The notes under the pieces were generated by a model. It made no database searches. It saw nothing but the letters and a program-made list of their open reading frames with translations, and had not been told where the DNA came from. The position numbers were made by a program, and so were the translations under genes. Below are positions 41,935-50,611 of a stretch of 64,000 nucleotides of DNA, one piece after another. The DNA is taken from contig JANYCZ010000025.1 in the NCBI GenBank assembly GCA_025360015.1, positions 165,356 to 229,355 on the forward strand. The letters run 5' to 3'. Source of the DNA: Verrucomicrobiota bacterium (lineage in GTDB: Bacteria > Verrucomicrobiota > Verrucomicrobiia > Verrucomicrobiales > Verrucomicrobiaceae). Each line of letters begins with the position of its first letter. Positions within the stretch are counted from its first letter, which is position 1.

Positions 41935-42915
41935 ATGCAGAATGACGAATGCGGAAATATGTCCTATCCGTCTCATGTGTCCCATAGGTCCTATCTCCGC
42001 CCTTCAACCCGGTGGCTAAAGCGCGCCCTGCCTTTCGCATTCGTCATTGCGCATTCCGCTCTCGGTCATCCCGCTGACCAGAGTGAGATGCGCGTGCGGC
42101 CCAAGCCGCACCAGTTGGAAATCCGGCTGACGTTCAACATCCTCACACTCACACGCTTCACTGGCATCGACACAGATGGCGATGCGAAGATCAGCATGGC
42201 GGAGCTCACGGCTGCGCAGCCGCGCATTGGCACCTACCTGAACCAGCACATCCAGGTGGAGATCAACCGGCAGAAGGCCATGCTGGGCTCCGGTGTACAT
42301 TTTGAGCCGCTGTGGCCGGATGCCGCGCAAACACCGCCCATGACCGAGCCTGAATATGCGGCGCGCAATGTGGATGTGACCTTCGTTCAGACCTTCGAAG
42401 GCAAGGTGCTGGAGGATTTCTGGCTGGGCTTCGAAATCTTCGAGCAGACCGGCCCCATGCAGACGATCCACGCCATCTTCGAGCAGGACGGGCGGAATGA
42501 AGATGTGTCCTTCAGCGTGCAGGAGCCGGAGTACCTCTACGACACCGGCTTTGCGGCAGATCCCTTTGTGCAGGAATCGGAGAAGAAGCAAAAAGGCGGC
42601 CCCTCCTTCCCGCCCGATGAAGACATGCCCACACGGCCTGTGGCGACGCTCGCCGCCGCATCTCCCCACGCCGCACCCGCCGCCACTGCAGCAGGCATGC
42701 CCACAGCCACTGGCGCGTCTGCACCCTCAGGCAATCCGGCCGTCACCCTCGCAAGTCCGATTGATCCCACTCCCGCACCGCCAGCCCCCAGCACCGAGCG
42801 CTGGTGGATGATCCGCGCCGTCGTGGTCATGATCATGCTGGTGGTAGGCCGCAAGCTGCAGCTCAGCGCCCGGGCTCGACTCGTGAGCTCCCGCCGCCGC
42901 CCCCGGCCCAGATAG
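41935..42915 (+). CDS. exported EF-hand-containing protein with C-terminal membrane helix
   Basis: A 326-residue unidentified protein. Its N-terminal signal sequence (residues about 30-44, RALPFAFVIAHSALG) is encoded by an intergenic-type inverted repeat at 41941-42048. An EF-hand/dockerin-like calcium loop, DTDGDAKISMAEL, is near residue 79. A Pro/Ala-rich linker at residues 220-285 precedes a C-terminal helix (MIRAVVVMIMLVVG) and an Arg-rich end. It starts 3 nt after the stop of the propeller-PHP gene and is probably co-transcribed. The first ATG is uncertain, and 41959 is an alternative. Confidence 0.65.
   Translation: MQNDECGNMSYPSHVSHRSYLRPSTRWLKRALPFAFVIAHSALGHPADQSEMRVRPKPHQLEIRLTFNILTLTRFTGIDTDGDAKISMAELTAAQPRIGTYLNQHIQVEINRQKAMLGSGVHFEPLWPDAAQTPPMTEPEYAARNVDVTFVQTFEGKVLEDFWLGFEIFEQTGPMQTIHAIFEQDGRNEDVSFSVQEPEYLYDTGFAADPFVQESEKKQKGGPSFPPDEDMPTRPVATLAAASPHAAPAATAAGMPTATGASAPSGNPAVTLASPIDPTPAPPAPSTERWWMIRAVVVMIMLVVGRKLQLSARARLVSSRRRPRPR
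41941..42048. repeat. inverted repeat (13-bp arms) inside the signal-peptide region
   Basis: AATGACGAATGCG at 41941-41953 is the exact reverse complement of 42036-42048. Between the arms lies the TCCTAT...CATAGGTCCTAT type sequence (41962-41993) that recurs as intergenic filler in many bacteria. The element lies in the first 38 codons of the EF-hand protein and forms part of its signal peptide. Confidence 0.75.
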
Positions 42916-42922
42916 CCCTGCC

Positions 42923-45900
42923 TCAGTTCACACTCAAGGCCGACGTCGGCTGGGCTTCGCCACGGAGTTCCGCGATCTGCCCTTTGAGTGCCGTAATTTT
43001 CTCCAGCAGACCATGCTCGTCCAACGTCGCGCGCTTGAGGCGCTCCGCCCAGTGCGACAGACCTTCATGAGCAGACCCGTTCTGCGCCGCCTGACCTTCC
43101 GACTGCATCACCGGACGGCTGCGGGCACGAAGTTCGAGAGAGCGAATGTTTTGACGCAGAAAGTGCAAGCGGGTTTCCTCACGCTGGAGTTCATCGCGCA
43201 AGCGGCTGACCTTGCTGTTCACCTTGCTTTCGTTCGCGGAAGAACTGCTGCCTTTCGCTTCAGCAGCCGCCATGCCGGCGGATGATTTCAGCGCCTTGGA
43301 TGAGACAAGGCCTTCGTCCGGCGTGGCCTGCGCCACAGGTTGAAAGCGGTCCATGAGGTGGCGCAACGCACCCAGCGACATGTGGATTTCATTGTTCGCG
43401 CTGCGCGCTTCCGATGAATCCGCCTCAGCCTCCTGCAACTGGTTCAGACAGCCGTCCATCCGGCCTTTCCAGTCCAGCAGCGCCGCGATCTGCGACTCCC
43501 AGCCGCTGAGCTGCAGGCGCGCTTCCTTGAGCTGCGTTTCGAGCGTGGCGCTCTCGTCATCATGCACCTGCTGGGCTTCCTTCGTCAGCGAGCGCAGTTC
43601 ATCATACATGCTGCGCTCCTGCTGTGCGGAGGCCGTCAGGCTCACGATTTCCTGGCGGAGTCCTTTTTCCTGCGCGGCCATCTGTTCCAAGCGCTGGCGG
43701 GTTTCGGTCTCCTGATGGCTGACGGCGTCACAGCCTGCAGTGGCGGTGGCAAGCTGCTCGGTGATGTCCTTCAGGGCGGCATCAAGCCGCGTGCGGCGCT
43801 GTGAAGCTTCGTCCACTTGCCGGCCCAGAATGCCCAGGTGCTGCTCAGCTGCCGCCACGTTGGCCTGCCGGGAGGTCAGCACTTCCTGCGTGACCTTGAT
43901 GTCATACGCCATCGTGAGTTTCTGCGTTACGACCTCAAGGGCGCTGAGGGTTTCTGTCAGCTTTTGTTCCTGGCCTGCGAGGCTGGCACGGGTGGTCATC
44001 AGGCTGTGTTCCGTCGCCTGCACCGTTGATTGCAATTCGGACAGCTTGGCCGTCGCCTCAGTCATGGTAGCCTGCTGCTCAGCCAGTTCTTTGCGGACCG
44101 TCACGACCATGGCCGCAGTGGCTTCATGCTCCTGCTGCGCCTGGCGGGCGGCGGAGGAGGAGGATTCCCGCTCTTGTTCGCGTCGGGAAATCTGGGCCAC
44201 GATCTCATGCAGGACGGTTTCCTGGTTTTGCTGCCGTAGAGCCAGATTTTCCACTTCGCGGTTTAGGGCTGTACGGCGCTCTTCCGCCTGCTGGCACTCT
44301 GCCAAAGCGTGCTGCAGGCGCGTCGTTACGGTGTCCAGCTCTGACTGCCGAGTTTCCAGCCGCATGCCGACTTCTTCATGCTGCTGGTTGAGGCGCTGCA
44401 CCGAGATCTCGGCATCAATGCGTTCCTGCCGCAGGGCTTCGAGTTTGCCGGACTGCTCCTGAGTCTGGGTTTCCAACTGGCGTGACTGCTGTTCCAGCGC
44501 GTGGATGCGATCACTGAGGACGGCTTCCTCCTCCTCACGCGTCTGCAAAGTCTGGCTGAGGGCGGCAAGACGCGCCTCCGTGGTCTGACACTCATTGTGC
44601 GTGTTCCGCAGCCGCTCCTCAGTAGTGGCCAGGTCCGCACGGCAGCCTTGCACGGCATGCGCCGTGCTTTGCCGGGTGCTGAGCAAAACGACGATCTCTG
44701 CGCCGAGCGCCCGATGCTGCTCGCCCAAAGATGCGAGCGAGGTTTCCGTCTCGGTGATCTTCTGCTCCAACTCCTGACGTTTGCCGCCGAGATCAGCGAT
44801 CTCCTGCGTGAACTGCTGAACCTGCTGTGCCGCCGTGGCTTCACGCACCTCCAGTTCATTCACGGTCCGGCTGAGGTCGGCCAGCTGCGTGCTGGCTTCC
44901 TCGCATTCGTTCAAGGTGATGCCCAGCTTCTCTTCCTCACGGGCAAGTTCACTGCGGCGGGACAGCAGAGCCTCCGCGCTGGCCTGCTCGAAGCCGCGCA
45001 GCTTGTCCGTTTCGGCCTGACTTTCCGCCCGCTGCTGACGGAGCATGACCAAGGCCTGCTCATGCTGAAGCGCCTCGGCCTGGAGGTCACCGAGTGCCTC
45101 TGCCCCTGCCAGGCGCTGGTCGGCCAGGTCATGGATCGCGTTTTCCAAATCGGTGTGGTGACGATTCGTCTGCTCCACGGCCTGCCGCAGTTCCTGCAAG
45201 CGTGCCCGTTCATCGGCAACGGCACCACGGGTGAGGTTGAGCGCGGCCTCGCTTTCGCGGCATTGCGCACTGAGCTGCGCGAAATTTTGCTCCAGGGTTT
45301 GATAGCGCGAAGTCAGATCCACGACATGACCTGTGGCCCGGCCGCCAGCCTCTTCCAGGTAGTTGAGGCGCTCTTGCTTGAGCTTGAGACTGGCCTCGGT
45401 TTGCTGCGTACCCACTTCCAGCCGTGCGATATGGATCGTCAGTTCCTGCTGCCGCGTCTCCTGCCGGACCACGTTACCACGGGCCTCGACAATGCGCTCC
45501 TGCTGGCGGGTCACCTCATCAATCGCCTTCTGCAGCAGGTCGGAGACCTCCGAGCTGCGCTCTTCGAGCAATGCCGACTCCGCCTTCAACCCTGTCAATT
45601 GCCTGGAAGCTGCGGCGACCTGCGCCTCCACCGCCTGCTTGTGACTTTCCCATTCGCCCACCTGCTGCTGCGTCTGCTCCAGCCGTCCCTGATCTTTCAG
45701 GCAGCGTGCATTGACTTCCTGCAACCGGCTCAGCAGCAGCTCCTGCTGCCCATTGAGCTTGCCCAAATGTTCATTCAGCGTGGTCTCAAGCCGGAGGAGA
45801 CGGTTCACTTCAGACGTCTTCTGCTCATGCAGCCGTGTCATCTGCTGCAGCTCCTGCGCCCGTACCTGGTGCTGCCCCTGCACAGACTGCAGCTCTGCAT

Positions 45901-46033
45901 GCCAGCGTTCATAGGTCGCCTGGGCATCCGTGGCAGCGGCGGAGAAGTCCGCCAGCCGTCCCATCGGGATGCCTGAGTTCAAAGGTGCCTTGACCTCCCG
46001 ACCCCCATTTATTTCGAAAACGAGATTGCTCAT
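42923..46033 (-). CDS. giant coiled-coil protein (filament/cytoskeleton candidate)
   Basis: A 1036-residue protein, almost entirely heptad-type coiled coil from about residue 35 to 860 (Q/E/L/A-rich, few Pro or Gly) with short flexible ends. The N-terminal head (MSNLVFEINGGREVKAPL) is distinctive; a Ser/Lys break near 890-920 (AAEAKGSSSSANESKVNSK) precedes a second short coiled coil. There is no signal peptide, membrane helix or nucleotide motif, which argues against an SMC or Rad50 protein. Length and architecture fit bacterial intermediate-filament-like or scaffold proteins. It is convergent with the EF-hand gene (7 nt between stops). Confidence 0.75.
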   Translation of the reverse strand: MSNLVFEINGGREVKAPLNSGIPMGRLADFSAAATDAQATYERWHAELQSVQGQHQVRAQELQQMTRLHEQKTSEVNRLLRLETTLNEHLGKLNGQQELLLSRLQEVNARCLKDQGRLEQTQQQVGEWESHKQAVEAQVAAASRQLTGLKAESALLEERSSEVSDLLQKAIDEVTRQQERIVEARGNVVRQETRQQELTIHIARLEVGTQQTEASLKLKQERLNYLEEAGGRATGHVVDLTSRYQTLEQNFAQLSAQCRESEAALNLTRGAVADERARLQELRQAVEQTNRHHTDLENAIHDLADQRLAGAEALGDLQAEALQHEQALVMLRQQRAESQAETDKLRGFEQASAEALLSRRSELAREEEKLGITLNECEEASTQLADLSRTVNELEVREATAAQQVQQFTQEIADLGGKRQELEQKITETETSLASLGEQHRALGAEIVVLLSTRQSTAHAVQGCRADLATTEERLRNTHNECQTTEARLAALSQTLQTREEEEAVLSDRIHALEQQSRQLETQTQEQSGKLEALRQERIDAEISVQRLNQQHEEVGMRLETRQSELDTVTTRLQHALAECQQAEERRTALNREVENLALRQQNQETVLHEIVAQISRREQERESSSSAARQAQQEHEATAAMVVTVRKELAEQQATMTEATAKLSELQSTVQATEHSLMTTRASLAGQEQKLTETLSALEVVTQKLTMAYDIKVTQEVLTSRQANVAAAEQHLGILGRQVDEASQRRTRLDAALKDITEQLATATAGCDAVSHQETETRQRLEQMAAQEKGLRQEIVSLTASAQQERSMYDELRSLTKEAQQVHDDESATLETQLKEARLQLSGWESQIAALLDWKGRMDGCLNQLQEAEADSSEARSANNEIHMSLGALRHLMDRFQPVAQATPDEGLVSSKALKSSAGMAAAEAKGSSSSANESKVNSKVSRLRDELQREETRLHFLRQNIRSLELRARSRPVMQSEGQAAQNGSAHEGLSHWAERLKRATLDEHGLLEKITALKGQIAELRGEAQPTSALSVN

Positions 46034-46152
46034 GAGATTGATTCCGTTAGATCAAATCTTAAACCTACATCAATAATATTGATTGGTTAAGGAGTTTCTT
46101 TGAAATTATCCGCAACAACAGGAAATACCGCAGAAGGGACACTATCAGCGTG

Positions 46153-47040
46153 TCAGCGCCCCTTTTCGCAATACAAGCGCACCCCGTCAGCGCACATCGA
46201 GGTGACATTGGCGTCTTCACCTTTCTCCCAGAGCCCCTCATTAACCCCAGCCGCCACGGCGATGGCGTGCTCAGCGGCAGCGTAGTTGCGGCGGTTCTCT
46301 TCCACGCTGACGCCAGCCCGGAAATCAGCGGCCACGCGCTCGTACACATCCGTGACACGCTGGCGATAGGTCCTCAGATGCCACGCCACATCACTCACCT
46401 CACCAAAGTGCGTGAGATAGACCTTCTTGAAGCTGGCAGCAGCGAGACGATCCAAGGACTGCCCATAGGCCACGGGATCAAACTGCGGCGGCGCAGCCGT
46501 GACCGACAGATAGCGACTGTGCTCCAACCGCATGCCCGCCACATCACCCGTAAAGCAGACATCGCCAATGATGAAGGCGTGATGATGCCGCGCATGCCCC
46601 GGCGTGTCCCAGGCGATGATCTCGATCTCGCCCAGCGGCACCCGTTCATTGTCCTGCAAAGCGACCACCCGCCCCGCCGGCGCGGGAAGCATGTCACCCC
46701 AGAGCGCATCCATTTGCGCGCCATAGACCATGCGGGCGCTGTCGATGAGCTTGGAAGGATCGATCAAATGCCGCGTCGCATTCGGGTGGCAATACACCGT
46801 CGCCCCCTGCTGCGCGAACCACCCGGCCGCCCCCGCGTGATCCAGATGAATGTGCGTGACGAAGACCTTCTTGATCGCCGCTTCGTCCACCCCGACAGCC
46901 CGGATCGCGGCGCGCAGAGTTTCCAGCGTCGATCCCGGCCCGGTTTCAATCAGCGCATACTCGCCCCCGCTCTCAATAAGATAGGAAGCAATAAGACCAG
47001 GGAGGCCCTGGAAACGGAGATCGAGCGTGTGGATGCGCAT
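46153..47040 (-). CDS. MBL-fold metallohydrolase
   Basis: The protein has 295 residues from ATG 47040 (MRIHTLDLRFQG). The metallo-beta-lactamase motif THIHLDHAG is near residue 75, with IIAWDTPGHARHHH (third zinc His), VCFTGDVAGM (bridging Asp) and VYLTHFGEV (last His). The fold serves thiol hydrolases, lactonases and RNases; the substrate is unspecified. About 120 nt of AT-rich DNA separate it from the coiled-coil gene, which holds that gene's promoter and a weak ATCAAT-N3-ATTGAT palindrome. Confidence 0.87.
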   Translation of the reverse strand: MRIHTLDLRFQGLPGLIASYLIESGGEYALIETGPGSTLETLRAAIRAVGVDEAAIKKVFVTHIHLDHAGAAGWFAQQGATVYCHPNATRHLIDPSKLIDSARMVYGAQMDALWGDMLPAPAGRVVALQDNERVPLGEIEIIAWDTPGHARHHHAFIIGDVCFTGDVAGMRLEHSRYLSVTAAPPQFDPVAYGQSLDRLAAASFKKVYLTHFGEVSDVAWHLRTYRQRVTDVYERVAADFRAGVSVEENRRNYAAAEHAIAVAAGVNEGLWEKGEDANVTSMCADGVRLYCEKGR

Positions 47041-47187
47041 GGGGAGAATCAAGACGGTCAAGATCGCTGCGCGGTCAAGGTGGGTTCACCGTTAAGAGGG
47101 GCCGGAATCGCGATCCGCCCCACCTGACTCCAGACCTCTCCAGATCAAACACCTTGCTATCTCCCTCCTTTGGTGACAGTATGACAC

Positions 47188-47204
47188 CCCTCAAATTCTG
47201 AGGG
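47188..47204 (+). promoter_or_regulatory. 5'-leader hairpin before the DEAD-box helicase gene
   Basis: CCCTCA-AATTC-TGAGGG forms a six-pair stem, followed after 15 nt by a T-run (47219-47226) that reaches the start codon. It may be a weak attenuator or a cold-sensitive leader element; this is suggestive only. Confidence 0.35.
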
Positions 47205-47226
47205 CACGTTTCGTTTCTGTTTTTTT

Positions 47227-49707
47227 ATGAGTACCCACACCTTCCCTGAATTGGGAATTTCGCCCGAGCTTCTTGAAGCCGTCAAATCTCTTGGCTTTGA
47301 GCAGCCCTCACCCATCCAGGCTGAAGCCATTCCTGTGGCACTCGCCGGACGTGACGTCGTGGGCCAGAGCCAGACCGGCTCCGGCAAAACGATGGCCTTC
47401 GGCATCCCCGTGGTGCAAGGCGTCGATGGCTCCAATCGCAGTGTGCAGGCCCTCATTCTCTGCCCTACCCGCGAGCTGGCCATGCAGGTCTGCGCGGAGA
47501 TCCACAAGCTGGCCTCCTTCAAAGAAGGCGTGCGCGCCACGCCGGTGTATGGCGGCGCTTCGTATGACCGCCAGATCCGCGCTTTGCAAAGCGGCACCCA
47601 GATCGTCGTCGGCACCCCCGGACGTATCCTCGACTTCATGCAGCGCGGCCTGCTCAAGTTCGACTCCCTCAAGACGCTCGTCTTTGATGAAGCGGATGAA
47701 ATGCTCGACATGGGCTTCAGCGACGACATCGACCGCCTCATGGCTGCCGTGCCCAAGGAGCGCCAGACCATCTTCTTCTCCGCCACCTTTGAGCCACGCA
47801 TCCGCCGCCTCGTAGAAAACTACACGACCAACGCCGCGACGATCACCATTCAGCAAAAGGCGCTGACCGTGGCCACCGTGGAGCAGCGCTACTACGAAGT
47901 GCAGGGCCGCTCCAAGCTGGAAGTGCTCTGCCGTCTGATCGACATCGAAGCCCCGCGCCTCACCATCGTTTTCGCCAACACCAAGCGCGCCGTGGATGAC
48001 GCCACTGACGCCCTCGTGGCCCGTGGCTACGCCGCCGACCGCCTGCATGGAGACATCAATCAGACCATGCGCGAGCGCGTCATGCGCAACTTCCGCAGCG
48101 GCAACGTCGAAGTCCTCGTCGCCACGGACGTGGCTGCCCGTGGCCTGGACGTGAATGACATCGATCTCATCGTCAATCTCGAGCTGCCGTATGACGCGGA
48201 AGACTACGTGCATCGCATCGGCCGCACCGGCCGTGCCGGACGCAGCGGCAAGGCTTTCAGCCTCGTGGCCGGTCGTGAAATTTACCTTATGCAGCGCATC
48301 CAGCGCTTCATCAACATCCGTGTCGAGCGTGCCAAGGTGCCCTCCCAGGAAGAACTCGAAGCCACCCGCGTGGACAAGACCTTTGACAAGGTCAAAGCTG
48401 TCCTTGAAGGCGCCAGCTACGCCAATCATGAGCACAGCATTCAGCGCCTGCTGGACATCGGCTTCTCCCCCACGGAGATCGCCAGTGCCCTGATGGACCT
48501 GCTCATGAAGGACCAGGTGCGCGAGACCGAGCAGATCGTGGAAGACCGCGCTGGCCGGAAACCCGACTATCCGCAGCGCGACTTCAAGCCCCGCGTGCAG
48601 GCCACAGCGCCCACGCCGAGAGCCACCCCACAGTCCGCGTCCGCTCCTGCACCGCAGCAGGCAGCTCCTGCCGCTGAGGGAGAAGCCGCCCCGGCCTCTG
48701 AGCCAGCGGCTGAAGGCACGGAAGCTCCTGCCTCTGTCTCCTCCGAAGCTCCAGCAGCTTCTTCTGATTCTGAATCCGCTCCAGCAGAAGGCGGGGCCGC
48801 AGCCCCGGCTGCATCAGGCGAGGAATCCGGCCACGAAGAAGACTCCGGCCCCACCAATCATCAGGCAGCCACTCCGGCCCCTTCAGCGCGCCCGGCTCCG
48901 GCCAAATTCGACAACGAGTATGACAGCGATTCCGAGGAGGAACGCGTGCCGCGCAAGCAGAGCAGCTATGTGCAGAAAGGACCACGCTCCGGCATGGTGC
49001 GCCTTTTCATCAACGTCGGCGGTATGGATCAGGTGCGTCCGCAGGACATCTCGGGCCTGCTTTACAACACCATTCAAGACCTCACCCCCGGCAGCATCGG
49101 TGCCATCGACGTTCTGGAGAAATGCAGCTTCGTCGAAATCCCAGGTGATTCTGTTGAGGCCGTTCTCGAAGGCGTCAAAGGCGCGCAGTTGCGTGGCCGT
49201 GACGTCCGCATGGACCACGCTGACCGTCCAGACGACATCAGCGGCATTCGCCCCAAGCGCTTCGGCGGCGGTGGCGGCTTCATCAAGAAACCCGGCTTCG
49301 GCGGCGGTGGCGGCGGCTTTAACAAGGGCGGCTACGGCGGCGGTGCCGGTGGCGGCGGCTTCAACAAAGGCGGCGGCCCAGGCACAGGATTCAAAGGCTA
49401 CGGCGGCGGCGCTGGTGGCGGCGGCGGCGGTTACCAAGGCGGCGGTGGCGGTGGCTTTAAGAAGCCCGGCTTCGGCGGTGGTGCTGCCGGTGGCGGATAC
49501 CAGGGCGGTGGCGGCGGTGGCTTCAAGAAGCCCGGCTTCGGCAGCAAACCCTGGCAGCAGCGTGAAGGCGACGGGCCAAGCCCCGGTTACGGCGGCGGCG
49601 GCGGTGGCGGCGATGACGGCCCACGTCGCGAAGATGCCGGTGGCGGCGGCGGCCCACCCAAGCGCCCCTTCGGTGGCGGCGGTGGCGGCTTCAAGAAGAA
49701 GTGGTAG
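47227..49707 (+). CDS. deaD: DEAD-box RNA helicase (DeaD/CsdA-like) with long Gly-rich tail
   Basis: An 826-residue protein. The helicase core (residues 1-370) has the Q motif (FEQPSPIQ), SQTGSGKT, PTREL, VFDEADEM, FFSATF, VFANTKRAVDD and HRIGRTGRAGR. A dimerisation-like region follows to about 440, then an Ala/Pro/Glu-rich disordered linker to about 585, a DbpA-type RNA-binding domain (about 589-665, GMVRLFINVGGMDQVRPQDI), and a Gly/Phe/Lys-rich tail of about 140 residues (FGGGGGGF and NKGGYGGG repeats). It unwinds structured RNA in ribosome assembly and cold adaptation. The tail suggests RNA condensation. A strong terminator follows. Confidence 0.93.
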   Translation: MSTHTFPELGISPELLEAVKSLGFEQPSPIQAEAIPVALAGRDVVGQSQTGSGKTMAFGIPVVQGVDGSNRSVQALILCPTRELAMQVCAEIHKLASFKEGVRATPVYGGASYDRQIRALQSGTQIVVGTPGRILDFMQRGLLKFDSLKTLVFDEADEMLDMGFSDDIDRLMAAVPKERQTIFFSATFEPRIRRLVENYTTNAATITIQQKALTVATVEQRYYEVQGRSKLEVLCRLIDIEAPRLTIVFANTKRAVDDATDALVARGYAADRLHGDINQTMRERVMRNFRSGNVEVLVATDVAARGLDVNDIDLIVNLELPYDAEDYVHRIGRTGRAGRSGKAFSLVAGREIYLMQRIQRFINIRVERAKVPSQEELEATRVDKTFDKVKAVLEGASYANHEHSIQRLLDIGFSPTEIASALMDLLMKDQVRETEQIVEDRAGRKPDYPQRDFKPRVQATAPTPRATPQSASAPAPQQAAPAAEGEAAPASEPAAEGTEAPASVSSEAPAASSDSESAPAEGGAAAPAASGEESGHEEDSGPTNHQAATPAPSARPAPAKFDNEYDSDSEEERVPRKQSSYVQKGPRSGMVRLFINVGGMDQVRPQDISGLLYNTIQDLTPGSIGAIDVLEKCSFVEIPGDSVEAVLEGVKGAQLRGRDVRMDHADRPDDISGIRPKRFGGGGGFIKKPGFGGGGGGFNKGGYGGGAGGGGFNKGGGPGTGFKGYGGGAGGGGGGYQGGGGGGFKKPGFGGGAAGGGYQGGGGGGFKKPGFGSKPWQQREGDGPSPGYGGGGGGGDDGPRREDAGGGGGPPKRPFGGGGGGFKKKW

Positions 49708-49739
49708 CCCGAAAGGCAGCCCCCCTCTATCCTCTCTCG

Positions 49740-49785
49740 GACCCATGCGACCTATCTGACCGATAGTACGCATGGGTCTTTTTTT
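49740..49785 (+). terminator. Rho-independent terminator of the helicase gene
   Basis: GACCCATGCG at 49740-49749 pairs with CGCATGGGTC at 49769-49778, with a smaller CTATC/GATAG stem inside, and is followed by seven T. It lies 33 nt after the helicase stop. Confidence 0.92.
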
Positions 49786-50422
49786 ACACTTTCTTTTCCC
49801 TCAACCACTCCCGTGACACGGCGGGCTGGAAGTCAAACCCCGGCAGGTGGCGGTCAACCACGGCGAACAAGGAATTCGCCAGCGCGATCACCACTTCGGT
49901 ATCGCCCTGGGACTGGAAGTAGTTCACGGACACATTGTAGCCGGTGATTTTTTCCTTCAGCAGCTTGAGTGCAGCTTCATGCCGCTGGGTCGCCCTGCTG
50001 CGGATGTCCGCCGCCTCCTTGCGAAACATCACTGCTAGACGCGGATTCGGCCCTGTAAGCGGACTGCCCACGGTTTCGGTGCGTGTGGCCAGCTGCTCCT
50101 TGGCCAGCGCCTGCCGTTCTGCCTGGGCCAGGCCATTTTCCGCTGCGGTCAGTTCTTGCTCCTTTTGGAAGAGGTCTTTGAAAATAAACACCAGTGCATC
50201 CACGGCTCGCTGGGCCCTGCCTTCCTGCTTCTGCGAGAAGGAGGTGAGCCGTTTCACCGCTTCCTTCGCCTCCGGCAGCGCTGGCCGCTGCGCCAGCCGC
50301 AACGGTCTGAGGCAAAGAACAATGGCGGGTGTCTGCAAGGGATCTCCCGCACCCTCTGCCGCTGCGCCAGACATGCTGGAGGCCAGCGCCAGCAACAACA
50401 GGAAACATGCTTTCATCGTCAT
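49784..50422 (-). CDS. exported helical hypothetical protein
   Basis: A 212-residue protein with a signal peptide (KACFLLLLALASSMSGAAA). The mature part is mostly helical, with a coiled-coil-like EAKEAVKRLTSFSQKQEGRAQRAVDALVF segment and a C-terminal LPGFDFQPAVSREWLREKKV. I do not recognise a family. It is convergent with the helicase gene, its stop touching that gene's terminator T-run. Confidence 0.55.
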   Translation of the reverse strand: MTMKACFLLLLALASSMSGAAAEGAGDPLQTPAIVLCLRPLRLAQRPALPEAKEAVKRLTSFSQKQEGRAQRAVDALVFIFKDLFQKEQELTAAENGLAQAERQALAKEQLATRTETVGSPLTGPNPRLAVMFRKEAADIRSRATQRHEAALKLLKEKITGYNVSVNYFQSQGDTEVVIALANSLFAVVDRHLPGFDFQPAVSREWLREKKV

Positions 50423-50611
50423 CCCTCACATAACCTCCAAGCGGCCTTGTTTGTTACATCGTGCCATCAAGTTCGTTTCAAATCGCCGCTTCATTCTGCC
50501 CCCATACGCGCCGTGAATGCGTGGAGTTGTATCAAGAAATCATTGGCGGCATGCTTCGTGCGCTCTTAAATCTCAGCAGGATCGCCCTGGCGGTGGTCTA
50601 TCACTACATCC

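Noticed and set aside
46069..46083. ATCAAT-N3-ATTGAT palindrome before the coiled-coil gene as an operator
   Set aside because: Short arms in AT-rich DNA and no second copy noticed; chance is a sufficient explanation.
49260..49690. GGCGGTGGC-type tandem repeats resembling a satellite or CRISPR-like array
   Set aside because: They are in frame with the helicase and encode its Gly/Phe/Lys-rich tail; spacing is irregular and there are no unique spacers.
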